Shown: positions 1 to 11,300 of the stretch, piece by piece
Position numbering within the stretch: the first letter of the stretch is position 1
How the letters are laid out: every line of letters begins with the position of its first letter
Source of the DNA: Pectobacterium fontis
Lineage (GTDB): Bacteria > Pseudomonadota > Gammaproteobacteria > Enterobacterales > Enterobacteriaceae
Reading direction: 5' to 3'
DNA length: 64,000 nt
Assembly (NCBI RefSeq): GCF_000803215.1
Contig: NZ_JSXC01000002.1
Span: forward strand, 163,231-227,230
The notes under the pieces: generated by a model
The model's database searches: none
What the model was told of the DNA's origin: nothing
The model's input: the letters and a program-made list of their open reading frames with translations, nothing else
Position numbers and translations under genes: made by a program

Positions 1-1
1 T

Positions 2-640
2 ACTGATACCGCCGTTGGCAAAACAGTGGTATCCAAGGCGCTACTGCAAAAACTGGCGCTGGCAGGCAAATCGGTTGCAGGCTACAAACCGATAGCGAAA
101 GGGTGCGAAGAGACAGAAGCAGGTTTACGTAATAAAGATGCACTATTGCTACAGGCGGCCTCCACGCCGGAACTGCCTTATAACATGGTTAACCCTATCG
201 CACTGCGAGAAGATGAAATCAGTGCCAGTGAAGGAACCATTGATTATTGCACGATGACTCAAGGCCTGCGCCATATGAGCGAAGTGGCCGATATCGTAGT
301 GGTTGAAGGCACTGGGGGATGGCGAACCGTCATGAACGATTTGCGCCCTTATTCCGAATGGGTGGTGCAGGAACAACTGCCTGTCGTGTTGGTTGTCGGG
401 ATCAAACTAGGGTGTCTCAATCATGCTCTGCTGACGGCGCAGGCCATCATCAACGATGGTCTGCCGCTGGTTGGCTGGGTCGCTAACCGTATTAATCCTG
501 GGTTGGCGAATTATGCGGAAATTATTAACGTCCTGCGGAAAAAAATTCCGGCACCGCAACTGGGTGAACTGCCTTATTTGCCTCGAGCCGAGCAACGGGA
601 TCTCTCGTCTTACATCGATCTTTCTGCGGTCAGCTACTAA
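2..640 (+). CDS. bioD: Dethiobiotin synthetase paralogue (BioD2/YnfK-like), 5' end cut by the window edge
   Basis: ATP-dependent dethiobiotin synthetases close the ureido ring of dethiobiotin from 7,8-diaminopelargonate and CO2 in biotin synthesis. The frame is open from base 2 and reads TDTAVGKT, the P-loop typical of BioD, so the true start lies a few codons before the window. Further family marks are the VVEGTGGW segment and the C-terminal GELPYLPR stretch. The gene is not next to bioABFC but beside ynfD/ynfB homologues, the setting of the E. coli paralogue YnfK. I therefore call it a BioD-like paralogue, and whether it supplies biotin synthesis in vivo is uncertain. A hairpin terminator follows the stop. 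Confidence 0.85.
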   Translation, partial: TDTAVGKTVVSKALLQKLALAGKSVAGYKPIAKGCEETEAGLRNKDALLLQAASTPELPYNMVNPIALREDEISASEGTIDYCTMTQGLRHMSEVADIVVVEGTGGWRTVMNDLRPYSEWVVQEQLPVVLVVGIKLGCLNHALLTAQAIINDGLPLVGWVANRINPGLANYAEIINVLRKKIPAPQLGELPYLPRAEQRDLSSYIDLSAVSY

Positions 641-654
641 CTTTTTTCTCTTCT

Positions 655-685
655 ATTCCCGCCTTACTGCGGGAATAAATTTTCT
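655..685 (+). terminator. Rho-independent-type terminator after bioD
   Basis: An 8-bp perfect stem (ATTCCCGC at 655-662 pairing with 669-676) is followed by an A/T-rich tract with a short T run, 15 bp after the bioD stop codon. Confidence 0.6.
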
Positions 686-742
686 CCGCTCCGCCACCTG
701 TTATACTCACTGTTAGTTTTTCTTCTTATCCTGAAATATATA

Positions 743-2230
743 ATGAAAACAAAGAATAACCGGAATAAGACGCCTGTTGCACACCGCCACTGGATTTTAA
801 TTGCCTGCATGTTAGCTATGTTTACAGCGGCGATTGAAGTGACGATTGTGGCGACGGCGTTGCCCACGATTATCGCGGATTTAGGTGGATTCTCCCTATT
901 AGGCTGGGTATTCGCTGGCTATCTGCTCACGCAGTCGATCAGTATTCCGATTTATGGCCGGTTGGCCGATCTCTATGGCCGCAAAAAGATTTTCTTCTTC
1001 GGTATGATGGTGTTCCTGCTGGGGTCAATTTTGTGCGGATTCTCAACACAAATGGGCTGGCTCATTGTCTTCCGAACGTTGCAGGGGCTGGGCGCAGGTG
1101 CAATTACGCCGATTGCCTTCACTATTGTTGCCGACGTCTATAGCTCGACCGAACGCCCGAAAATACAGGGGTATTTGTCCAGCGTGTGGGGAGTTTCCGC
1201 TATCGTTGGCCCACTGCTTGGGGCGTTTATCGTACAACATTTTAACTGGGCATTGATATTCTGGGTCAATGTGCCGATAGGGTTATTCTCCATCTTCCTG
1301 TTGGCTCGTTATCTCCCCACCATTAATACTGTGCGCCAACATCAACTGGATTGGGTGGGCGCCTTTTATCTGATTGTGTCCGTGGCCTGTTTGCTGATGG
1401 CGCTGCTACAGGCTGAGGTGTTCGGCTATTGGGTGATTCCGTTGCTTGCAATCTCTGTGGTGGGTAGCATCCTGCTGGTTCGTCAGGAAAAGCGCACGCC
1501 AGAGCCATTGTTTCCACTGGTGCTGTGGCGCAATCGCGTCATTATCGCTGGCAATCTCGGCGGATTAGTTGTCGGGGCGGCGATGATGGGCGTGAGTGCT
1601 TTTTTACCGACATTCATTCAGGGCGTGATGGGTAGAACGCCACTGGAAGCAGGCAGCATACTAGCGATGATGTCGATTGGCTGGCCGCTGGCTAGTACAC
1701 TCAGCGGGCGGTTAATGCTGTGGACCTCTTACCGATTTACGGCGATGTGTGGCGGTATTGTTCTGATTATCGGTAGCCTGACGCTATTAACTATTCAGCC
1801 AGATAGCAACCTGGTATGGGCGCGGCTAGCGGCATTTTTGATCGGTTCTGGCATGGGGTTGAGCAGCACTACCTTTCTGGTATCGATACAAAACTCGGTG
1901 GACTACTCCATTCGTGGCATTGCGACAGCCTCCGCCATGTTTACCCGAATGCTCGGTTCCGCGCTGGGAACGGCAATCCTTGGCGCTACGCTGAATATCA
2001 ATCTGCACTGGCGATTGCCGGAAGTGAGCGATCCGCTCCAGACACTCATGGATCCGGCCAAACGTATCCTCCTGAGCATAAACCAGCTCGATACGCTGTC
2101 ATCGCAAATTGCCTCATCCATCCATGGTGTATTTATCGTTTCCGCACTCATCGCGGGGATCACTCTGTTTTCCGCCAGAATGATCCCCGCGAACCAGCGA
2201 CCGGGACAGGCTGAAACCGGACAAAAATAA
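743..2230 (+). CDS. MFS drug-efflux transporter, DHA2 (EmrB/QacA) family
   Basis: A 495-residue inner-membrane protein with hydrophobic segments compatible with 14 helices, as in the drug:H+ antiporter-2 family. Helix 1 holds the DHA2-like WILIACMLAMFTAAIEVTIV region. Motif A appears as GRLADLYGRKKIF (about residues 73-85). The antiporter motif C region is WGVSAIVGPLLGAF (about 149-162). The family exports amphipathic drugs or dyes using the proton gradient; substrate cannot be read from sequence. No membrane-fusion partner (EmrA) or regulator lies next to it, so it probably acts alone in the inner membrane. It ends 10 bp before a bidirectional terminator shared with the convergent ynfD homologue. 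Confidence 0.9.
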   Translation: MKTKNNRNKTPVAHRHWILIACMLAMFTAAIEVTIVATALPTIIADLGGFSLLGWVFAGYLLTQSISIPIYGRLADLYGRKKIFFFGMMVFLLGSILCGFSTQMGWLIVFRTLQGLGAGAITPIAFTIVADVYSSTERPKIQGYLSSVWGVSAIVGPLLGAFIVQHFNWALIFWVNVPIGLFSIFLLARYLPTINTVRQHQLDWVGAFYLIVSVACLLMALLQAEVFGYWVIPLLAISVVGSILLVRQEKRTPEPLFPLVLWRNRVIIAGNLGGLVVGAAMMGVSAFLPTFIQGVMGRTPLEAGSILAMMSIGWPLASTLSGRLMLWTSYRFTAMCGGIVLIIGSLTLLTIQPDSNLVWARLAAFLIGSGMGLSSTTFLVSIQNSVDYSIRGIATASAMFTRMLGSALGTAILGATLNINLHWRLPEVSDPLQTLMDPAKRILLSINQLDTLSSQIASSIHGVFIVSALIAGITLFSARMIPANQRPGQAETGQK

Positions 2231-2238
2231 CGGCAAAA

Positions 2239-2262
2239 GAAAAGGCGCGAAAGCGCCTTTTG
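2239..2262. terminator. Bidirectional terminator between the MFS gene and ynfD
   Basis: Perfect 8-bp stem AAAGGCGC (2241-2248) / GCGCCTTT (2253-2260) with A and T runs on either side, between convergent genes. Confidence 0.75.
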
Positions 2263-2278
2263 AATATCCAGAGCAAGG

Positions 2279-2560
2279 TTACTGTGGTGTTGTTGGCGGC
2301 GCATTTTCAGTACTGACGTCGCCATCGGCATGACGGGTATAAACAATCTTGTGTGAATCATTCTCGCAGTGACCAACCACCTGACCACCGGCCTGATTCA
2401 CTTGATCGTTCGGTACAATATCCAGCGTGAAACCAGATTCCGGCACGCCATTAGCGATGATTTTCTGGGCAATATCCGCTTTCACGCTCTCGCAAGATGC
2501 CATTGCAGCTAGCGGAGCAATCAGGAATAACGCGGCACCCAACATGACGGTTTTTTTCAT
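2279..2560 (-). CDS. ynfD: DUF1161 periplasmic protein, YnfD-like
   Basis: A 93-residue exported protein. The N-terminus is a signal peptide (MKK, then a hydrophobic stretch ending ...AAMA before SCESVK). The mature part carries the DUF1161 features CESVKADIAQKI, GVPESGFTLDIVPNDQV and QVVGHCENDSHKIVYTR, with two cysteines that could form a disulphide. It matches E. coli YnfD over its whole length. Function is unknown. The start is supported by an AAAGGAT Shine-Dalgarno sequence upstream. Its neighbour ynfB and the nearby bioD2 keep the E. coli ynf association. Confidence 0.85.
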   Translation of the reverse strand: MKKTVMLGAALFLIAPLAAMASCESVKADIAQKIIANGVPESGFTLDIVPNDQVNQAGGQVVGHCENDSHKIVYTRHADGDVSTENAPPTTPQ

Positions 2561-2703
2561 CTTTTGATCCTTTTCTCTGAAAAAAGTCTCTTTGAGTATA
2601 TCAAACGATGAAAATAACGCGAAAAAGCAGAGGTATCAGGCCATCAATGATGACCCAAAACACCTTACACACAGGGGCCTGGCCGTAACACGAAGCGAAA
2701 GGG

Positions 2704-2730
2704 GAAACCCACGCCGGAAGGCGTGGGTGA
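2704..2730 (-). terminator. Hairpin downstream of ynfB
   Basis: A 9-bp stem (ACCCACGCC at 2707-2715 with 2720-2728) just past the ynfB stop on the minus strand. The following T run is short, so termination may be weak or read-through may occur into ynfD. Confidence 0.45.
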
Positions 2731-2734
2731 AAAA

Positions 2735-3085
2735 TCAGGGGGTAACCGGACGACCAGTACGGCGATCGAGACAGCGATCGGTCGTGCTTTCCCAGTAAGC
2801 ATTGACGTTAAAGCTGGCGTTACATTTTTCGCGTCCATCAATCGCTTTTTCAGTTTTATCGAACTCTTTCTCAACGCGGTTATTCACTTTATTACGCAGT
2901 GAACGTGTTGAATCCCATTGCTCTTTGCTTTGACGCGCCGCTTCTTTCGACAGCGCGCTGTCGCCGGAGTCGACAATGATATGGCGTGTATCTGCCAGAG
3001 CGGCAGGCTGCCAGGCAGCGGAAACGATAACCAGAGAAAGCGGGATGAAAGCCCGAATCAAAGAGGAAAAAGAGTAGTGGTTCAT
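2735..3085 (-). CDS. ynfB: UPF0482/DUF1283 exported protein, YnfB-like
   Basis: A 116-residue protein with an N-terminal signal peptide (hydrophobic core to about residue 31, ...PAALA-DTRH). The mature portion shows the YnfB signature: VDSGDSALSK, KEQWDSTRSLRNKVNNR, an internal CNASFNVNAYWE and the C-terminal CLDRRTGRPVTP, with two conserved cysteines. Length and motifs agree with E. coli YnfB. No biochemical role is established. AGGTGA upstream of the ATG supports the start. Confidence 0.85.
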   Translation of the reverse strand: MNHYSFSSLIRAFIPLSLVIVSAAWQPAALADTRHIIVDSGDSALSKEAARQSKEQWDSTRSLRNKVNNRVEKEFDKTEKAIDGREKCNASFNVNAYWESTTDRCLDRRTGRPVTP

Positions 3086-3596
3086 GTTTCACCTTGACAA
3101 AACGAATGATAAAAACCCACGCCAATGTTGCAAAACAATCACAAGTACACGGCAAGCGATAGACAGCAACAGGCGACCGCAGTTCCCTGCAACCCTCTCG
3201 CTTCATTCCAAACGAAAGGTTGCCCCTATAAGGAAAAGTATACATCCTTCGCTTCAACAGCACTATAACCGCACAGCACCATCGTGTAATGATACATAGT
3301 CAAAACGTGCGCTTAGCTCACCATGGAGACAACACCTGTCAATATCAGAACGCCATATTTTCACCATTACGCTGTGGCCGTGATGCTCGATCGTTATCTG
3401 TACGAAAAATGCACATAACTCGATGCGCGGCCATAAACTGTGCCAAAGAATCATAAAATTATTGGTTAAGAAAATATTTTATCTCGACTTAACGCAAACC
3501 TATTCCCATAAAATTATATATTACCTGACATATTGAGCTTGGTAATTAACGGTTCTACTATTCCGGAAAAAATTATTATCATTCAGGGATGAAATC
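3086..3596. other. Intergenic region upstream of the two-partner secretion operon
   Basis: This 511-bp stretch separates divergent ynfB and the tpsB gene. I see no convincing coding sequence or RNA gene. The last 130 bp are strongly AT-rich and probably hold the tpsBA promoter. A possible Fur-like site near 3568-3586 is listed separately. Confidence 0.5.
3568..3586. promoter_or_regulatory. Possible Fur-like box upstream of tpsB
   Basis: Read on the minus strand this 19-mer contains AATGATAAT and matches about 13 of 19 positions of the palindromic Fur consensus. It lies immediately before the Shine-Dalgarno region. AT-rich leaders give chance matches, so this is tentative. Confidence 0.25.
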
Positions 3597-5270
3597 ATGC
3601 GTGGTTTTTTCAGGTTGATGACTATCATGCCTGCGCTACTTTCTTATACAGCATTTTCGGCATTCTCCGCTCAGCTTAATCCGGCAGACAGAATTGACAT
3701 TCAGCAGCGGCAGGCCGAGGTGATCGATCAATCCCAGCAGCAGCGGGATGCCTTATTGCAATTAAATCAACCACAGGCGACGGCGAATCCAAGTAGCGCA
3801 AGCAAGGCCGGACACTGCTTTTTCATTAAAGAAATTAATTATCACAACAGTTCACTGCTGCATGAAAAAGATAAAGATTGGTTAAATGAAAATTATATTA
3901 ATCGTTGTGTGAATGTTAACGATATAAATCAACTGATTCATGATGTCAGTAATTGGTATATAGAACGAGGCTATATTACCAGCCGCGCCTTTATTACAGA
4001 GCAAGATCTTTCAAGTGGCGTATTGCAGATCGATATTCTTGAAGGTCGCCTCGAATCTATTAATGTCAATAATCAATCAACATGGGCATTAAAACAGGTT
4101 TTTCCGGGGCTGGAGGGCGACATTCTCAACCTCCGCGATATCGAACAGGGTATGGAGCAGCTCAACCGCATGCCAACGCAGCAGGTGAGCATCGAAATTC
4201 AACCCGGTAACCAGCCAGGCTATTCCATAGTCAATCTCACCAGTAAAAAGCAGATTCCGCTGACAGCAAATATCAGTTTTGATAATAGCGGGCAGAGAAG
4301 CACCGGAGAGCAACAATTAAATGGCGGCCTGTGGGCAGATAACGTATTGGGGCTGGCTGACCAGTGGTTTATCAACGGCGGGCACAGCAGCGCATTTCGC
4401 GATAGCCGCAATGCCGAAAGTTTACAGGCCGGCGTGTCGCTACCTTACGGCTACTGGACGCTTAGCTATGACTATTCCCAGAGCCGCTATCGCAACGATT
4501 TCATCAACCGTGATTTCCTCTGGCATTCAACTGGCGACAGCCAGACGCATCGCGCCACGTTATCACGCGTGGTGTTCCGTAATGGCGACATGAAAACCAG
4601 CCTCTCGGCGGGCCTGTCGCACCGCATCGGACAGAATTACCTGAACGATGTGCTGCTGCAAACCAGCAGCCGTAAACTCAGCAGCGCGATTATCGGCATC
4701 AATCATAGCCAGAAATTGTGGGGTGGGCTGGCGACGTTTAATCCTGCTTACAGTAGGGGAACGCGCTGGTTTGGCGCGGAAAGTGATGACGGTAAGTCTG
4801 ACGATGCGCTCCGAGCCGAGTTCAACAAAGTGACGCTGGCAGCCAGCTATTACTACCCAATCGCTGACAACCTCCATTATCTGACTAACCTCTACGGCCA
4901 GTACTCGCCGCAACGCCTGTATGGCAGCGAACAGGTGACGCTGGGCGGAGACACTTCCGTGCGTGGCTTCAAAGAACAATATCTTTCGGGCAATCGCGGC
5001 GGTTACTGGCGTAATGAAGTCAACTGGCAGGCGATGCAGTTGCCGCTATTGGGCACCGTGACCCTGACGGCGGCGGTGGACGGTGGACACCTTTTCTCAC
5101 ATCAGGCTGACAGCGAATCAGCAGGTACGATGTGGGGGGGCGCCGTAGGTGTGGGCATCGCGAATCAATACCTATCACAACAAGTTACCGTTGGCTGGCC
5201 GTTAGCACACCCTGACTGGCTAAAACCGGACAGCGCCGTGGTGTATTACCGCGTTGGGCTGTCTTTTTAA
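3597..5270 (+). CDS. hecB: TpsB outer-membrane transporter for the large exoprotein (ShlB/FhaC/HecB/CdiB family)
   Basis: A 557-residue protein that should form a 16-strand outer-membrane barrel and export the downstream exoprotein from the periplasm. It has a signal peptide (residues 1-25, ...FSAFSA), a glutamine-rich linker, the POTRA region (about 70-225, with CFFIKEINYHN and RGYITSRAFI) and a C-terminal barrel. The barrel shows the conserved SVRGF motif (VTLGGDTSVRGFKEQ, about residues 446-460) and a terminal aromatic residue in YYRVGLSF. It lies 51 bp upstream of the tpsA gene on the same strand, the normal order of two-partner secretion operons. An AGGGATGAAATC leader precedes the ATG. 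Confidence 0.93.
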   Translation: MRGFFRLMTIMPALLSYTAFSAFSAQLNPADRIDIQQRQAEVIDQSQQQRDALLQLNQPQATANPSSASKAGHCFFIKEINYHNSSLLHEKDKDWLNENYINRCVNVNDINQLIHDVSNWYIERGYITSRAFITEQDLSSGVLQIDILEGRLESINVNNQSTWALKQVFPGLEGDILNLRDIEQGMEQLNRMPTQQVSIEIQPGNQPGYSIVNLTSKKQIPLTANISFDNSGQRSTGEQQLNGGLWADNVLGLADQWFINGGHSSAFRDSRNAESLQAGVSLPYGYWTLSYDYSQSRYRNDFINRDFLWHSTGDSQTHRATLSRVVFRNGDMKTSLSAGLSHRIGQNYLNDVLLQTSSRKLSSAIIGINHSQKLWGGLATFNPAYSRGTRWFGAESDDGKSDDALRAEFNKVTLAASYYYPIADNLHYLTNLYGQYSPQRLYGSEQVTLGGDTSVRGFKEQYLSGNRGGYWRNEVNWQAMQLPLLGTVTLTAAVDGGHLFSHQADSESAGTMWGGAVGVGIANQYLSQQVTVGWPLAHPDWLKPDSAVVYYRVGLSF

Positions 5271-5321
5271 TGATTTGTTTTTAATTGTTAACTATTTATC
5301 GTTAAGACCGGGGATTCAGGG

Positions 5322-8300
5322 ATGAAACCAGTAAAAACCACACAGCGCCTGCTGGCGTATACGTTGATCCATCTTATTGCGTTTCAGCCGTTGCTGCCAG
5401 CGATGGCGGCAGGTGTGCAGGTCGCGACGGGCAACACCGGGTTGGATCAGTCTGGCAACGGCGTACCGGTTATCAATATTGCCACGCCGAATAACGCGGG
5501 TCTTTCCCACAACCAGTATCAGGATTTTAACGTTGGCAAGCCCGGCTTGATCCTGAATAACGGTACTGAACAACTGAATCCTACCCAGCTTGGCGGGCTG
5601 ATCCAGAACAACCCCAACCTGAAGGGCAAGGCCGCTGACGCGATTATCAACGAAGTGGTGTCCGGCAACCGCAGTACGCTGGCAGGCTACCTTGAAGTAG
5701 GTGGCAAGCAGGCCAGCGTTATCGTCGCCAACCCCAATGGTATCACCTGTGACGGCTGCGGCTTTATCAACACGCCACAGGTAACGCTAACCACCGGTAA
5801 ACCGCAACTGGACGCACAGGGCAACCTGCAACGTCTCGACGTGACGCGCGGCGATATCACACTGACCGGACAGGGGCTGGATGCGAGCAAAAGTGACTAC
5901 CTCAGCCTGATTGCCCGTACCGCACAAATTGATGCCGGGCTGAATGCCAACGATACACAGATCGTGCTCGGTGCCAATCAGGTTGACGCGGCGGGTAAGA
6001 TAACGGCGCAGGCGACGAACAGCAGCGTGAAGGTTGCGCTGGATACGGGGGCGCTGGGCGGGATGTACACCAACCGCATCAAACTGGTGTCCAGTGATAA
6101 GGGTGTGGGGGTCAACATCGGCAACCTGAGCGCACGCAGCGGGGATATCACGCTGTCGGCGAACGGTAAACTCCGCCTAGGCGATGCGGTGGCGCAGGGC
6201 AACATTCAGGCAGAGGCGAACGCTCTGGCGTTGCAGGGGAAACAGCAGGCGGGAGAAGCTCTGACGCTGAACGCCAGACAGGATATCACGCTACAGGATG
6301 CGACACTGCGGGCTGGGCAAAACATTGAACTGGCATCAGATGGCGGGTTGAATGCACACAACAGCGTCATCAGTGCAGGCGTCGATGCACAGGGTAGAGT
6401 CAAATCTGCTAACCAATTAACTCTGAAAGGTGACAATGTCACCCTTAGCAATACCCAGCTTTCCGCCGGTAAGGTAACGATTGGGGCGGGGCAATCCCTA
6501 CAGCAGGATGCGAAAAGTGGCATCAAGGCAGCATCAGTGCTTGATATGCACGGGGAAACGGTGGCCCTGGCGGGCAGTGCAGATGCTGACAACGTGCAAC
6601 TGACGGCAATGACCTTTAATGGCGCAGACAGCGCCCGGTTTCAGGCGAAAGACCGTGCCACGGTGCGAGTGCGGCAGCAGGGCGACTGGCAGGGCAACCT
6701 GACCGCTGGTCATGCTCTGACCGTTGACGGCGGGCACCTGGTCAGCCACGGCACGCTGGCGGGACACACCGTTGTGCTGACGCTGGACGTGCTGGATAAC
6801 CGGGGCGATATCGCCGCACAGCAGGGGCTGACTTTCAACGGTAACCAGTTAACGAACAGTGGCACGCTGGCTGCGACCGAGCGACTGACGGTCAACGCGG
6901 CCCGTCTGGATAACGCCGGGTTACTGAGCGCCCGGAATGACGTGAAACTTGAACTACAGGCGGCACTGAACAATCAGGGCAATATCCTGACGGATAATCA
7001 GCTATTTTTGCTGGCCGACAGCATCACTAACGGCGGCACACTACAGGCTGCGACGCTGACGGCGCAGGCGGCGCAATTCACCAGTCAGGGTGAGGTGACC
7101 GCGACCGAACTCAATCTGACCAATCAGACGCTGGAAAATCACGGCGTTATCAATGCCCGGCAGGTGCTGGCGCTGCACGGTGGTAATCTGGTGAACCACG
7201 GCACGCTCAGCGCGGGCGAAAAACTGGCGCTGACGCTGGGAGAGACGCTGGATAACCGAGGCCGACTCCAATCCGGCAACACTCTGCTAGCGAGCGCCGA
7301 ACGCCTCAACAATGACGGCACGATCACCGCCTCCGCATTACAACTACACACCGATACGCTTGCCAATCAGGGCACGGTTCAGGCCGACGATGCGCTGCAA
7401 CTGGACGTCACACATGCCCTGACGCAATCCGTCAGCGGTGCGCTGCTGACCGGCAACACGCTGACAGTGAACGCTGGGCAGGCGGAGACCGACGGCACCC
7501 TCGAGGCGCAGCAGTTCCTGCTGAAGGCCGCACGCTGGATCAACACAGGCAACACCCGTATTACCGGTGACGGACAGATTACCGCCGCGCAACTGGACAA
7601 TCGTGGCAGCCTGCTGGCCACGGGTCACTGGGCGATTAACAGCGAGGCAGCCCACAATGCTGGGACATTACAGGCTCTGGCCCTGACGCTAGACGGCGGA
7701 ACTTTGGACAACCGCGGCACGCTCAGCGGTATCACCAACCTGTCACTCTTCCTGCACGGCAATCTGGATAATGCGGGAATGCTGCTGGGCAACCAACTCC
7801 ACGTAGAGGCGACTCAGTTCACCAATCAGGGCGCGGTGTACGGCACTGATGTACTGGCGCTGGCGATCGCCGGCAACCTGTCCAGTCAGGGTAAATTGCT
7901 GAGTGAGGGCAACAGTACCGTCACGGCGCAACAGTTCGGTAATCAGGGAATCTTGCAGGCGAAAAACGTCACGATGCAGGTAGATGAACTGGATAACGCG
8001 GGAAAAATCCTCGGCGTATCCTCACTGGCGCTGACGGCGACTCACGGGCTCACCAACCGGCAGTCGGGAAACCTGCTGTCTCAGGGCGTCGCTACATTAA
8101 CGGCGGCTAACGTCATCAATGTCGGCGACTGGCAGGCGAAATCCCTGACGTTGGCTGCCGCGAATCTGACCAATGACGGACACATTCAGGGCGATGATGC
8201 CCTATCTCTGACGTTACCGCAGATCAACGGCACGGGTACATTACTCAACCGGGGCACGATGACGACAGGCGGCGACGCCACGTTGTTTGCGCGCCTGCTG

Positions 8301-11300
8301 GAGAATCAGGGCACGCTATCCAGTCTCGGGCGCACCAAACTCAGCGGGGCGTCGCTGGTTAACGACGGGCGTCTGGTAGCAGCGACAGGGTTGTCGCTAC
8401 GCGGCGACTATCAGGGGCGCGGAGGGCTAAGCACCGACGGCGAACTGACGTTGCAAGGCGACACATTGGTCAATGGTGGACGCTGGGAAAGTCGGGCGCT
8501 GTCCCTGCGGGGGGATACCTTTACCAATCAGGGCGCGGTACTGGGCAATACAATTACGCTTTCTGCGGGTCAGTTGGTTAACCTCGGCGATATCACTGGC
8601 ACTGATACGCTGACGCTGACACTTGGCGACAGCCTGGATAATCGTGGCATGTTGCGCAGCGATGCCCTGTCGGTTGCCGCGGCGGGAGTGAACAACCGTG
8701 GCGAAATCAACGGTATCCATCATCTGCAACTGGGTGTGATGGGACTCGTGGATAACGCCGGACTTATCCGCGGCAGTAACACGTTGGCCGTGACGGCTGG
8801 CGACGTCACACAACGAGAGAATGGTTCGTTGGAAGGGAAGACCGTCACGCTGGATGCTTCCTCGCTGATCAATCAGGGCAAACTACTGGGCGTGGATGCT
8901 CTGACGTTGGCGATTGCCAGTAACCTGTCCAATGATGGCAGCTTGCTGACACAGAAAAATAGTGTGGTAACCGCACAGCAGGTAGACAACCGTGGGCAGT
9001 GGCAGGCGGGGAGTCTGACGCTGCAAGCCGATGATATTCTGAATGCTGGGCAAATGCTGGGGATTAGTGCGCTATCGATTACGGCACAACATGGGCTGAT
9101 CAATCAGCACACCGGTAAACTGCTGACGCAGGGGGCCGCAGCTTTACAGGCGGCGAAGGCAGAGAACCACGGCGAGTGGCTGGCGGATAACCTGACGCTA
9201 CAGGCGACAAACTTCACCAATGCGGGACGGGTTCAGACTGAAGGGGATATCGACATTCGTGTAGCCCCCGCTGCGGCGCAGTCGCGCACCTTCCTACCGA
9301 TGGCGCTGTCGCTGGCAGAGGATGTGCAACGCATCAGTGCGCCGTCTTCACAGCATGAGGGGGGCAGACTGGACAACAGCGGCACGCTGATGTCCGGGGG
9401 CGACACGCAGTTACACGCGACGCAGATCGTGAATCAGGGAGAACTTGCCGGTAACGGGACGACAACGCTGACAGGCGAGTCGCTGGACAATACTGGCACC
9501 GTGGTGGCGGTGCAGTCGCTGATGCTGACGGGCAATTATCAGGGCAGCGGCACGCTACAGACGGACGGTTTGCTGACGTTATCCGGCCCCACACTTGACA
9601 ACACCGGGCGTTGGCAGGCGAACACCATCCGGCTGCAAGGCGACATGCTGGAGAACCAAGGTTCATTGCTGGGTGAGCGGGTCGATATCACGGCCAATAC
9701 CCTGTTTAACGGTGGCAGTATCGCCGGTACTGGCGCGCTGCAACTGACCGTTGCTGACCGCGTGACCAATCAGGGACAGCTTTATGGCGCGACGCTGGGA
9801 CTAACGGCGATCGACCTGTTCAATCAGGGCGAGGCCTCCGGTGATACGCTGCACCTGACGTTGCAGGATACGGTGCGCAACAGCGGTTTGATTAGCGGCA
9901 GTCAGCGGGTTCAGGTTGAGGCGGTTCAGGTTGATCAACAGGGTTCACTGGAAAGTCGCCAACTGCACATACAGGCGAACACCCTGGACAATCAGGGCAC
10001 GCTGCTGGGCATAGATGCGCTGACGCTGGCTATCAGCGACACGGCACGCAACCGTGGAAAATGGCTGAGTCAGGGTGACAGTACGCTGACGACGACGCAG
10101 GTTGAAAACCATGGACAGTGGCAGGCGAACACACTGACAGTGACCGCCGACGAGGTGGAAAACACCGGACAACTGCTGGGGTTGTCGGCTCTGTCGCTGA
10201 CGGCGACTCACCGCCTGACCAATGCTAACACTGGCCAGTTGCTCACCCAAGGCATGGCGGTGCTGAAGGCTGCCGACGCCGTTAACGAAGGGGAATGGCA
10301 GACCGATAGCCTGATGCTGGAGGCAGACACGCTCACCAATACCGGTCATATTCAGGGCGATACGTCGCTGAAGGCGACACTGGCAAACGGCGAATTACAC
10401 AATCAGGGCACGCTGTGGAGCGATAACGCTGATATCACCGCCCAAGCACTGACCAACGCGGGCACCATCACGGGCGTTGCCGGGTTGCACCTGACGCTGG
10501 GTGAGATCTTAACCAATCAAGGCTCGCTGAACAGTCACCAACTGACCGCGCAGGTCGGCACGCTGGTCAACAACGGGAAAATCAACGGTCTCGACCACCT
10601 TGAACTGACTGTCGGGGATAGCCTGAGTAACGCCGGTTCACTGTACGGGACGACCTTAACGCTAAGCGCAAACAACCTGATCAACAGCGGCGATATCACG
10701 GGGGTTGACAGCCTGTTTCTGGGGCTGAACGGGACGTTGAATAACGTGCGTGACATCAGCAGTAATGCGCTGGCGCTCAAAGCCAATGACATATTCAACC
10801 ACGGCATCCTGACGGGGGTGAATGAGCTGACGCTGGAACTCGACAGTCATTTTGATAATCAGGGAGCAGTGAACAGTCAGGCGCTCGCCATTACGGCCAG
10901 CGACGTGACCAATGACGGGCAACTCAACGGCACGCGTGACCTGCAACTGACGCTCAGTGGCGCATTGACCAATACCGGTGATATCACCAGCCAGCATATC
11001 GACGTCAGCGCAAAGGATGTGCTGAACCACGGGCAGGTACGGAGTTCCGCAGATCTGAAGCTGGATGTGCGCAACACATTGGATAACCGTGGACTCATCA
11101 GCGGTAGCACCACGCTGGGCGTGGTGGCGAAACACCTTGACCAGCAGGGAACGCTGGAAGCGCAGGCGCTGACGGTGCAGGCCGGGACGTTGGATAACCG
11201 AGGCACGCTGCTGGGCGTAGATGCGCTGACGCTGGCGATTACAGACACGGCGCGCAATCAGGGTGCCTGGCTGGGCCAGGGTTCCAGCACGCTAACGGCG

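Noticed and set aside
6206..6592. Many long minus-strand open frames across the exoprotein gene (for example here, 8427-8813, 10662-11135, 13242-13781 and 16001-16645)
   Set aside because: They are antisense shadows of a GC-rich, highly repetitive coding frame. None has a family signature or ribosome-binding site.
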